A stretch of 64,000 bases of DNA from the NCBI GenBank assembly GCA_022824585.1, contig JAJDZN010000255.1, positions 1 through 64,000 on the forward strand. Direction: 5' to 3'. The DNA is from Bryobacterales bacterium (GTDB taxonomy: Bacteria; Acidobacteriota; Terriglobia; Bryobacterales; UBA6623). This document shows, piece by piece, positions 18,144 through 26,093 of the stretch (position 1 is the stretch's first letter; each line of letters opens with the position of its first letter). The notes under the pieces were generated by a model. That model was given only the letters and a program-made list of their open reading frames with translations, did no database searches and was not told the origin of the DNA. The position numbers and the translations under genes were made by a program.

Positions 18144-19907
18144 ATGCCTTCTACTTCCACCGACGGCCCGGACGACACTCCGGTAGCTAGTCCGACGGCC
18201 GAAGCGGCAGAGCCGGTGCCAGCCGAGCGGAAGAAGCCGGCGCGCGCAGCGAGGCGCAAGAGCCGCCCGAAGGAAGAGCCTGCCGACAGTCCGCAGGCAA
18301 CCTCCGAGAGCGACGAAGCAGCCGGAGCCGAGGCACCCCCTTCCGCCGAGCAGGAGCCTTCTGGCGGCCACGAGAGCTCCGACGGCTCGGATGCCGAGCC
18401 GGGGCACAGCGGACGGCGCAGGCGCAGTCGGTTCCGGGAGGCGGCAGGATCAGACGAAAGCCCCGAAGACAAGGCCGAAGAGGGTGGCGCCAAGCCACCC
18501 CAAGGGGAGCGCTACGGCCGCAAGCCCGCGCGCAAGGCCCGCTTCCGGCGCGAGTCTGGGGGCCGCGGCAAGCGCCACGGCCAAAAGGCCGAGCAGGTCG
18601 ACGAGGAGGCCGAATACCAAGCCATCGTCGAGAGCATGCTCGAAGAGGGCAAGCGCCCGCTGGAACTCGCCCCGCTCAAGGCGCTCAGCATCACGGAGCT
18701 GTACCGCAAGGCCCGGGAACTGGGCATTGAGACTCGCGCCGGCTTGCGCAAGCAGGAACTGATCTTCAGCATCTTGCAAACCCAAACCGACGGCGTGGGC
18801 CTGATCCTGGCCGAAGGGGTGCTGCAGATCACGCAGGAGGGTTACGGGTTCCTGCGCTCGCCGGCGTACCACTACCAGCCCGGCCCGGACGACGTGTACG
18901 TCTCGCCGAGCCAGATCCGGCGCTGCAACTTGCGCAGCGGCGACACCGTCGCCGGGCACGTGCGCCCGCCCCACGCCGGAGAGCGCTACTTCGCCCTGCT
19001 GAAAGTCTTGGCGGTCAACTTCGAACCGCCGGCGGTAGCGAAGACCAAGATTCTGTTCGACAACCTGACCGCTCTCTACCCGGAGAGCAAGTTCAAGCTC
19101 GAGACCAACAAGAACAACCTGAGCGGGCGGGTGCTGGACCTGCTGGTTCCCATCGGCAAGGGCCAGCGCGGGCTGATCGTGGCTCCGCCGCGCACCGGCA
19201 AGACGATGTTGCTGCAGGCCATCGCCAACTCCATCACGGAGAACCAACCGGACGTCTACCTGATCGTGCTGCTGATCGACGAGCGCCCGGAAGAGGTCAC
19301 CGACATGCAACGCTCGGTGCGCGGCGAGGTGGTCAGCTCCACATTTGACGAGCCGGCCTCCAGGCACGTCAATATTGCCGAGACGGTGATCGAGAAGGCA
19401 AAGCGCTTGGTCGAGCACAAGCGCGACGTGGTGATCTTGCTGGATTCGATCACGCGCCTTGCGCGGGCCTACAATACGATCGCTCCGCCCTCGGGCAAGG
19501 TGCTCTCCGGCGGCGTAGACTCCAACGCGCTCCAGCGCCCCAAGCGATTCTTCGGCGCGGCGCGCAACATCGAGGAGGGCGGTTCGCTGACCATCGTCGC
19601 CACCGCGCTGGTCGAGACCGGCAGCCGCATGGACGAGGTGATCTTCGAGGAGTTCAAGGGCACGGGCAACATGGAAGCCCACCTTGATCGCAAGCTCGTG
19701 GACAAGCGAATCTTCCCGTCGATCGATACCAACCGCAGCGGGACGCGCAAGGAAGAGCTGCTGCTGGGACAGGAAACCCTGAACAAGGTCTGGGTGCTGC
19801 GGCGCGTGCTAAGCGGGCTGCAAACGGTCGAAGCAGCCGAGCTGCTGCTGGATCGCATGGTCAAGACCAAGAACAACGAAGAGTTCCTAGCGTCGATGAC
19901 CAGCTGA
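18144..19907 (+). CDS. rho: transcription termination factor Rho with long disordered N-terminus
   Basis: The 587-aa protein is the hexameric RNA helicase that ends transcription. The core is standard: N-terminal helix bundle ([16 protein letters not shown]), cold-shock RNA-binding fold ([16 protein letters not shown]), Walker [10 protein letters not shown], Walker [17 protein letters not shown] and the C-terminal R/Q loops. Before it lie about 165 residues rich in Ala, Pro, Glu, Ser, Arg and Lys with no predicted fold. ATG 18144 is chosen because the frame upstream to 18084 overlaps engB. Such N-terminal insertions occur in Rho from GC-rich lineages and can add RNA binding or condensate behaviour; that is inference here. 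Confidence 0.95.
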   Translation: MPSTSTDGPDDTPVASPTAEAAEPVPAERKKPARAARRKSRPKEEPADSPQATSESDEAAGAEAPPSAEQEPSGGHESSDGSDAEPGHSGRRRRSRFREAAGSDESPEDKAEEGGAKPPQGERYGRKPARKARFRRESGGRGKRHGQKAEQVDEEAEYQAIVESMLEEGKRPLELAPLKALSITELYRKARELGIETRAGLRKQELIFSILQTQTDGVGLILAEGVLQITQEGYGFLRSPAYHYQPGPDDVYVSPSQIRRCNLRSGDTVAGHVRPPHAGERYFALLKVLAVNFEPPAVAKTKILFDNLTALYPESKFKLETNKNNLSGRVLDLLVPIGKGQRGLIVAPPRTGKTMLLQAIANSITENQPDVYLIVLLIDERPEEVTDMQRSVRGEVVSSTFDEPASRHVNIAETVIEKAKRLVEHKRDVVILLDSITRLARAYNTIAPPSGKVLSGGVDSNALQRPKRFFGAARNIEEGGSLTIVATALVETGSRMDEVIFEEFKGTGNMEAHLDRKLVDKRIFPSIDTNRSGTRKEELLLGQETLNKVWVLRRVLSGLQTVEAAELLLDRMVKTKNNEEFLASMTS

Positions 19908-20099
19908 GGCTGGAGCTGGACGCAGCATTGAGCGGTGCCCGGTCGCGGACTCAGTCCACGGCTGATCGTCCCAAGTGGTGTTGGGTAGAACTGCACCTAG
20001 CCTGTCTGGGGACCTAGCGAGGAATCCCCTAAAGAATGAGTCTCGTCAGCGGTCATGCAGTCGGCCGGGGGCTGCAGGGCGCGATGGCATCAAACAGAC

Positions 20100-20129
20100 T
20101 TGACATTGCGCTGAACACAACGTTATAGT
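20100..20129 (+). promoter_or_regulatory. near-consensus sigma-70 promoter of the nucleotidyltransferase-Xre pair
   Basis: A perfect TTGACA at 20100-20105 is followed after 18 bp by TATAGT at 20124-20129, which differs from TATAAT at one position. It is the best promoter match I see in the window. The expected transcription start, 7 nt beyond the -10, coincides with the GTG start codon at 20136. Confidence 0.8.
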
Positions 20130-20135
20130 TGTGTT
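20114..20135. promoter_or_regulatory. operator-like perfect inverted repeat overlapping the -10 element
   Basis: The left arm AACACAAC (20114-20121) and right arm GTTGTGTT (20128-20135) are exact complements separated by 6 bp. The -10 hexamer lies across the centre and right arm. A dimeric HTH protein bound here would block RNA polymerase. The Xre protein encoded second in the operon is the obvious candidate (inference). Confidence 0.75.
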
Positions 20136-20579
20136 GTGGTGCCGTGCTTCGATAGCCGTGGCAATCTTCCAGTCGGAATTCACTGGGCCGACTGGACGGA
20201 CCTGCCGAGTCGCTTTGGTCGTACGCCCCATCGGCAGAGATTGCTCTACGGATTGAAGGAGGCCCTTGAGGTGCTTCGTGCAGCGGGGTGCCAATCGGTC
20301 TATCTCGATGGGAGTTTTGTCACGGCGAAGGACAGGCCGGGAGACTTCGACGCTTGCTGGGATGTGATGGAGGTGGACGTAGAGCGATTGGATCCGGTTC
20401 TTCTCGACTTTTCAAACGGACGGGCGGCGCAAAAGGCTCGCTTCGGAGGCGAACTGTTTCCAGCACAACTACCGAACGGTCCGAGCGGCAGAACGTTCCT
20501 CGAATTCTTCCAGATCGACAAACAGACGGGGGATCCCAAGGGCATCATCGCTCTAGATCTCCGGAGGTGGCAGCCGTGA
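20136..20579 (+). CDS. DUF6932-like putative nucleotidyltransferase
   Basis: The 147-aa protein has the signature of a pol-beta-type nucleotidyltransferase: GSF at residues 59-61, then ten residues to D70-F-D72, as in GS-x(n)-DxD metal-binding sites of MNT and AbiE-type proteins. The following stretches NGRAAQKARFGGELFP and EFFQIDKQTGDPKGI resemble the DUF6932 group as I remember it. The start is GTG 20136 (or the GTG one codon later); family-like sequence begins within the first ten residues, so a later start is unlikely. It would be cytosolic; its substrate is unknown. It is coupled to the Xre gene by a 4-nt overlap. A role as toxin or nucleotide transferase is inferred. Confidence 0.75.
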   Translation: MVPCFDSRGNLPVGIHWADWTDLPSRFGRTPHRQRLLYGLKEALEVLRAAGCQSVYLDGSFVTAKDRPGDFDACWDVMEVDVERLDPVLLDFSNGRAAQKARFGGELFPAQLPNGPSGRTFLEFFQIDKQTGDPKGIIALDLRRWQP

Positions 20580-21040
20580 TCAAGAACGAGCGACAGTATC
20601 GGATTACTCGAGCCCAAGTCGAGAAGTTTGAGCACGCGGTTGCCGAACTCGTGTCAGCCCCGGACACTCCTAGCGTGCACCCAGCGCTAAAGAAGGCACA
20701 GATCGATGCCCTGAGGAGCCAGCTGGGAGATTTGAAGGCCGAGCTAGGAGAATATCAGGCCTTGAGGTCGGGAAAACGGCAAACCCTGACGCTGGAGTCG
20801 TTTGATGACCTACCGCGTGCTTTAGTGCAAGGGCGAATTGCCGCGGGCCTAAGCCAGCAGGAGTTGGCTGCGAGGCTGGGCATCAAGGAGCAGCAGGTTC
20901 AGCGCTATGAAGCGAGCGATTATCAGTCCGCGAGTTTGGCACGAGTTGCTGAGGTATTCAGGGCGCTTGGGCTGCGCATCCAAAAGGATGTCTTCTTGCC
21001 GAGTGGGACCGCCGGACAAGACTGCGGTCCATTGAAATGA
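20576..21040 (+). CDS. Xre-family helix-turn-helix protein (antitoxin/autorepressor-like)
   Basis: The 154-aa product has an N-terminal helical region (residues 1-75, charged and probably dimerising) and a C-terminal Xre HTH at about 85-135 (LVQGRIAAGLSQQELAARLG, then EQQVQRYEASDY). The start GTG 20576 overlaps the upstream stop (GTGA) and follows CCGGAGG at 20561-20567, so the two genes are translationally coupled. Similar HTH proteins act as antitoxin and autorepressor in type II modules. The palindrome over the shared promoter is a fitting target. Binding is not shown by sequence alone. Confidence 0.82.
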   Translation: MIKNERQYRITRAQVEKFEHAVAELVSAPDTPSVHPALKKAQIDALRSQLGDLKAELGEYQALRSGKRQTLTLESFDDLPRALVQGRIAAGLSQQELAARLGIKEQQVQRYEASDYQSASLARVAEVFRALGLRIQKDVFLPSGTAGQDCGPLK

Positions 21041-21211
21041 ACGAGCTCCCCGTCCCGCCGTTTAGACTCATCTCGCCATCCTTGTAGAGCCGTCCCTGTA
21101 GCTTGTTCTTGAAGGCACGAAGCCTATCGATGCACACGACCACGCGATTGCTTGGCTAGCGGCCTCGCGTGGGAATTCCGAGCAGTTCGCAACGGACCCT
21201 CCGTTGCTGGC

Positions 21212-23917
21212 TCATGCCACGGCGCGAGCGCCGTGCATCCCGGAAACCAAGGCTGAACCTTCACCGAGTCCGGCAGCGGTCTCGATCGCTCGGATCAGGC
21301 TGTGAACCCCGTTCCAAGAGACGATCACCTCTTTCCCCACATTGCGCCGGGTCCGAGAGATCATTTCGGTAACGGCATGTGTCGCGGCACTCTTGACCAT
21401 GACGCAAAGGTCGGCGTTGCGAATCGGATCTTGAAGGCTGTCGGACCACACCGTGTTATGCAGCAACCTAATTTCAGCACTCGCTTCAATGGCTCGAATC
21501 CTGTCCCGCGCTATCTGTGCGGCTGACAGCTGCAACGTGTAGATCACGACACTCTTCCCCTTGAGGAATCTTGAGAGCCGCTGGAAGTCTTGGACGGATC
21601 GAGCTGCCACAGGTGCCGGGGTCGCATCGCCGTTGGCCGACCGGAGGAATTTCTGGATCTCGGCCTGCATTGCTTGATGCTTCGACGAGAGATGATACCC
21701 GGACGCTGACACATACTTGCAGATGTTCTCCAAGTACACGGCAAGGTAACCCTGATCCGGACAACGGTTCAGCAGGAACGGATTGGATAGCTCCAACGCC
21801 CATTTCACGTCTTCGAAATCTGACGTCTGCGCAGTCAAGCGATCCGCCGAATCGACCAGCTGCCTGTACTCGTTGAGTTCAGGACCCGCCTTTAAGATCA
21901 GAGAAATCAGCGCGAACGCGATCGCTTGGGAATCCTTGACGTCCAAGTTGTCTCGCACGCAATGGTTCAGGATTTCCCGATATATCTCCTTCCACTCCTT
22001 GCGCCCCTTCTGCGGGTCGGATCCCAAGAATTCCGCGAGAGCCAACAACGTGTGCCGGGGAGACTCGAGAACGCCAGACTTAAGCTTCGAACCTAGGGAT
22101 TCGGCGAAGCTGACGGGATCAGCGAATGGGCTTGTCACGGGGCAGGCCGGCACGTTGGTGGGATTCCAAGGCTTCACGCTGTCGGCATGGCTCGGGTCGC
22201 CAATGCGCTCGAGCCACTCTTCCCAAGGCCTGTCCCAGAACCGTTCACTCTTGACTGCTTCGCTGCGACTTCGGGTGGACGCCCTGTCAGCACGCGAACC
22301 GCCCCTCTTCGCGGTGCGACGCTTCGCGGCCGCGCCCTTCGCCCGACCCTTGCGACTGACGTCGCTCGCGGTCGTCGCCGCTCTGTCCTTCCTTGACGAG
22401 CCCTCTCCACCGACCTGCATTTCGCCGCCTGAACTGGAAGGCGCGGCCGGGTCCGCACCGCTCGAGAATTGATCATCAGAGGAGGCACCATCGGTGCTGT
22501 CAGAGTTGACGGCCACCTCAACTACCTCCGGATTCGCGAGGGCCTCTTCCAGTTCTGCCTGATAGTCCTTCGATGTATCGAACTCGTGGCCCGCTGGAGC
22601 GATGGCCGCCACGATGCGCCGCTTGCAGCTGGTCGCTTGCCGGGCAGCTTTCAGGATGAGTTCCTGCAAGTCCTGCTCGCGTGATTCGGCCTCCAACTGA
22701 GACTCTAGATCTGAATCGGCCGAGATTCGCAGGTCGACGAGTTCCGCACGGTGATCCTCCTTGGCGGTCTCAAATTCGCACCACTGTCCGAGTTCTCCGG
22801 TCAGGTGGTCTCGCAGCCGGTCGAGATCTCTCTCCAACTCATCTTCACGAACGGCTGGCGGAAGGCACCACGCGATCTGCCACAGCGCACACACTTGGCT
22901 TCGGATACCGTCGAGCCATGGCGCATCGTACTCTTTCGCGCAAGCGGTCAGGGTCTCGGCAACACGGCGGACCAAGGCCTGACGCTTTCGGAGATCGATG
23001 GCGGCGGTCATCTCTGATCGCAAAGCTTCAAGCTGCTTCACGGGTTCAACCAGATCGTCTAGACGCTGGAGCTTCGGAGAGTTGGACTTGAGATCTGACG
23101 CGATTTCAGTGATGAGATCGCACGAGCGATTCCATTCCTCCAGCAAGCGGGCCGGGCCAGCCATTGGCTCCGAGGCATCGAGCGCCCCGGAGTCAGCCGG
23201 TTCTGCAGCCTCTTTCGCAGAGTCCCGAACTGCGAACGCAAACTCCGCGGCTAGTCGTGCGGATCGTGCTGCAGCCCATTCAAGAATCCTTACGTCATCA
23301 ATAATGCTGGCAACCGCGAAGGTCGCAAGCACGGCTGCCTCTTGGCGATCGGCAGGAATCTCGTCCCAGCGAAGGAGGTCATCCCGAAGATCTGGCCAAA
23401 CCGCAAGTGCTGGCTCGTCAATGGAGGAGATGCGTCGTGAGTGCCGGAAGCCAACTACATCTCCGAGCGCCCGCTCAGCACGATCGAAGTCGAAATCCCG
23501 TTCGTAGAATTCCGGGTCATAACGCTCTAGGGCCGCGTGCTCAAGCGACGGTATGCGGTCCGGATCATGATTGGTCACCAGATCCAAGACGTACACCTCC
23601 CAGCCCTCCGAACGGGCGTCGGGACTACCGTAGAAGGCAAGGATCCTACGCTCGACCTTCTGGGACGTAGTGAGCCCGCGAAGCTTCAGTTTCTGCCCCT
23701 CAAGGTGGTGCCTCACTGGCTCGGCGTGCAGGATCGCTTGCCACGCCTTTCGGTTGGCTAGGCCGAACAGATCCTGCAATACCTTCAGGCCGGTCTTGCC
23801 ATCTGCAACGCAAGCCGGGAGTCCCGCTGGCAGTCTGTACTTCGGATTGACTCTCGTTTGGTTCGGAGCCTCATTTAGCTCTGGATCCGAATGCCTCGCT
23901 GGCAGTTTCGTCTTCAT
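21212..23917 (-). CDS. 901-aa protein of unknown function with DUF2325-like C-terminal domain
   Basis: I do not recognise this protein as a whole. Residues 1-200 look globular and helical (GLKVLQDLFGLANRKAW); about 230-440 are charged helices likely to form coiled coils; about 470-550 are a Ser/Asp-rich then Lys/Arg-rich linker with repeated SR, AK and RA; about 555-780 form a second helical region. Residues 788-882 alternate strand and helix and contain IRNADLCVMVKSAATHA and WNGVHSLIRAIE, resembling DUF2325. No membrane segment or signal peptide is visible. Start ATG 23917 has AGGGG upstream. Codons end in A/T more often than in rho or lon, consistent with transfer. It lies in an accessory insert between rho and phr. 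Confidence 0.85.
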   Translation of the reverse strand: MKTKLPARHSDPELNEAPNQTRVNPKYRLPAGLPACVADGKTGLKVLQDLFGLANRKAWQAILHAEPVRHHLEGQKLKLRGLTTSQKVERRILAFYGSPDARSEGWEVYVLDLVTNHDPDRIPSLEHAALERYDPEFYERDFDFDRAERALGDVVGFRHSRRISSIDEPALAVWPDLRDDLLRWDEIPADRQEAAVLATFAVASIIDDVRILEWAAARSARLAAEFAFAVRDSAKEAAEPADSGALDASEPMAGPARLLEEWNRSCDLITEIASDLKSNSPKLQRLDDLVEPVKQLEALRSEMTAAIDLRKRQALVRRVAETLTACAKEYDAPWLDGIRSQVCALWQIAWCLPPAVREDELERDLDRLRDHLTGELGQWCEFETAKEDHRAELVDLRISADSDLESQLEAESREQDLQELILKAARQATSCKRRIVAAIAPAGHEFDTSKDYQAELEEALANPEVVEVAVNSDSTDGASSDDQFSSGADPAAPSSSGGEMQVGGEGSSRKDRAATTASDVSRKGRAKGAAAKRRTAKRGGSRADRASTRSRSEAVKSERFWDRPWEEWLERIGDPSHADSVKPWNPTNVPACPVTSPFADPVSFAESLGSKLKSGVLESPRHTLLALAEFLGSDPQKGRKEWKEIYREILNHCVRDNLDVKDSQAIAFALISLILKAGPELNEYRQLVDSADRLTAQTSDFEDVKWALELSNPFLLNRCPDQGYLAVYLENICKYVSASGYHLSSKHQAMQAEIQKFLRSANGDATPAPVAARSVQDFQRLSRFLKGKSVVIYTLQLSAAQIARDRIRAIEASAEIRLLHNTVWSDSLQDPIRNADLCVMVKSAATHAVTEMISRTRRNVGKEVIVSWNGVHSLIRAIETAAGLGEGSALVSGMHGARAVA

Positions 23918-24450
23918 GCTGACCCCTGGGTACGTGCGCGGTCGGTCTAGCGCTCAGGCGCTCCCAGCTAGCCGGGCCGCTAGAATCAACTCCCCAGGAA
24001 TCTCCGCAGACACCGGCGACTTGGCGAAACCGAATCGTGAAGCTCTGAAGAGTCGCCCCCGCGCAGAATAGAACATTGTAGTCATCTCGTATCATGCCTC
24101 GCTGACAGTACGACGGGTACGCAGAACTGGAATACCACCCGAACGTACCGCTCTCCCAGACGATGTCTGAAGTTCGCCAGCTGGCGAGGTTCTCGTGAGC
24201 TGTCCTGCCATCACGATTCAGACTGACCTGTGTGCTCGGCCATAGAACCATGCGATCACACGGCCTAGCACGTTGCCGTTCGACGGAGAGGCACAGGGAT
24301 ACCCCGCGGCCACGCGAGCCATGCCCGGCAGGGCACGAGGAGCTGAATGTCTGCAAGAAGACGCCTCGAGCCCAATGAGCTTCCGCCGCTGCGCAGTTCA
24401 CGAGTCTTGGCTGCGAGAATGATCTCCGTGGCTCACCGATTCGAGGGGAG
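23918..24450. other. non-coding stretch between the 901-aa gene and photolyase
   Basis: No supported gene. A 14-bp perfect palindrome, TCGCCAGCTGGCGA, is at 24174-24187. The divergent promoters of the flanking genes must lie here, but I cannot assign -35/-10 pairs. A minus-strand open frame over the region overlaps both neighbours and looks spurious. Confidence 0.5.
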
Positions 24451-25824
24451 ATGAAGAAGGATTCGATAGTCGTCTTCCGGCGGGATCTACGCATCGCCGA
24501 CAACGCCGCTTTGAGCGCGGCTATGGCGGCTGGGCCGACCCTTGCTGTCTATGTGCTTGATGATGCGGCCGACGGGCGCCCGTTGGGCGGCGCAGGGCGC
24601 TGGTGGCTGCATTACGCTATCGTCCGCCTGCAGAGACAGCTAGCGGACCTTGGAGTACCGCTGATCCTCAGAAAGGGAGACCTCAATACCGCTGTTATCG
24701 ATGTCGCTATCGCTACGGGCGCTTGCAGGGTTCACTGGAATCGGCGCTACACGCCATGGGGCGCTCGGGCCGACAAGGCTCTCGGAATCGAACTACAGAG
24801 AATTGGAATCCTCTCCGACAGTTTCGAGGGCGCGTACTTGCGCGAGCCGGGGACGCTGCTGGCAAAGTCGGGAGCCTGCTACAGGGTCTTCGCGCACTTC
24901 TACAAGGCTTCGCTTGCAATGGCCGAACCATCGGCACCGCTCGCGGCCCCCGGCCGCCAAACGATGCCCGACATCTCAGTGGAGTCGGAGACGCTCGAAG
25001 ACTGGCGGCTTCTTCCCCGCAACCCGGACTGGGCAAGCGGTCTGCGCAGGGCCTGGGCTCCTGAAGCAAGCAGCGGCGAGTCGCGACTGTTCGAGTTCCT
25101 AAACAAGGATGTGGCCTCGTACGCGCAGGACCGCGACCGGCCGGACATTGACGCAACCTCGGCGCTTTCGCCGTATTTGGCGCACGGCGAGCTGTCGCCC
25201 CGCCAGTTGTGGCATGCGGCCCGACGCATACAGCGTGCCAGCCCTGGCGAAGGCCCGGGTATCGACTCGTTTCTTCGACAGCTCGTGTGGCGAGACTTCT
25301 CTGCAAACCTGCTCTATCACTTCCCCGACCTCGCGAATCGGCCGTTCCAAGAGAAATTCGAGCGGTTCCCATGGGCAGACGATCCAGCGTCTCTTGAGGC
25401 CTGGCGGAGAGGCAGGACAGGCTACCCATGGATCGACGCGGGAATGCGTCAGCTCTGGGTCACGGGCTGGATGCACAACCGGGTCCGGATGGGTGTCGGA
25501 TCCTTCCTGACCAAGCACTTGCTCCTACCGTGGCAGTGCGGCGAGGCTTGGTTCTGGGACACGCTCGTCGATGCGGACCCAGCCCAGAACATCGCGAACT
25601 GGCAGTGGGTCGCGGGCTGCGGGGCAGACGCCGTGCCGTACTTTCGCATCTTCAACCCGATCACCCAGGGCGAGAAATTCGACCCGACAGGTCGCTACCT
25701 GCGCAGATGGCAGCCGGCAGCGTCGAGCTACGTACCCGGCTCGGCCGGCGTCCCGCCTATCATTGGGCACAGGCAGGGTCGCGAGAGAGCGCTGGCGGCG
25801 TTTCGCTCCCTGTCCGACCGGTAG
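24451..25824 (+). CDS. phr: deoxyribodipyrimidine photolyase
   Basis: The 457-aa flavoprotein uses light to split cyclobutane pyrimidine dimers. The N-terminal alpha/beta domain starts IVVFRRDLRIADNAAL. The FAD domain has SALSPYLAHGELSPRQLW, RQLVWRDFSANLLYHFP, RTGYPWIDAGMRQLW, GWMHNRVRM and WDTLVDADPAQNIANWQW with Trp residues of the electron-transfer chain, ending PITQGEKFDPTGRYLRRW. Order and length match class I CPD photolyases; a cryptochrome-like function is less likely. Start ATG 24451 follows GAGGGGAG. It marks the right border of the accessory insert. Confidence 0.95.
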   Translation: MKKDSIVVFRRDLRIADNAALSAAMAAGPTLAVYVLDDAADGRPLGGAGRWWLHYAIVRLQRQLADLGVPLILRKGDLNTAVIDVAIATGACRVHWNRRYTPWGARADKALGIELQRIGILSDSFEGAYLREPGTLLAKSGACYRVFAHFYKASLAMAEPSAPLAAPGRQTMPDISVESETLEDWRLLPRNPDWASGLRRAWAPEASSGESRLFEFLNKDVASYAQDRDRPDIDATSALSPYLAHGELSPRQLWHAARRIQRASPGEGPGIDSFLRQLVWRDFSANLLYHFPDLANRPFQEKFERFPWADDPASLEAWRRGRTGYPWIDAGMRQLWVTGWMHNRVRMGVGSFLTKHLLLPWQCGEAWFWDTLVDADPAQNIANWQWVAGCGADAVPYFRIFNPITQGEKFDPTGRYLRRWQPAASSYVPGSAGVPPIIGHRQGRERALAAFRSLSDR

Positions 25825-26058
25825 GAAGCAGCCTGCGTTTGCCCGGCACACGACAAGCACGCATGGGTAGTCCGCGAGCTCGTCCATGCGGCGATTTGCA
25901 CGCTTGAGTCTCCAGCCCGGACCGATGAATCACTACTGTGAACTGGCCCAAGAGGTGGGATTGAGAGTTGGATTTGCCGTGCAGCCAGAGATTGTCCGGG
26001 TGACGACCGAGCACCTGCCGGCGCGCTTCCGCCGAATCCGGCAGACAGCAACAGCCCC

Positions 26059-26064
26059 TATAAT
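26059..26064 (+). promoter_or_regulatory. consensus -10 hexamer upstream of the sugar dehydrogenase gene
   Basis: TATAAT lies 29 bp before the TTG start at 26094, in otherwise GC-rich sequence. No good -35 is present at 16-18 bp. Predicted transcription start is near 26071, giving a short leader. Confidence 0.45.
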
Positions 26065-26093
26065 TCGGACTGGTCGCAACAGGTTCGGGGAAA

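Noticed and set aside
20958-21143. 61-codon minus-strand open frame after the Xre gene
   Set aside because: It overlaps the end of the Xre gene in antisense and has no recognisable domain; a decayed gene fragment is possible but unsupported.
23871-24503. 210-codon minus-strand open frame across the spacer before photolyase
   Set aside because: It overlaps both the 901-aa gene and the phr start, is Cys/Ser/Trp-rich with no domain pattern and lacks a ribosome site.
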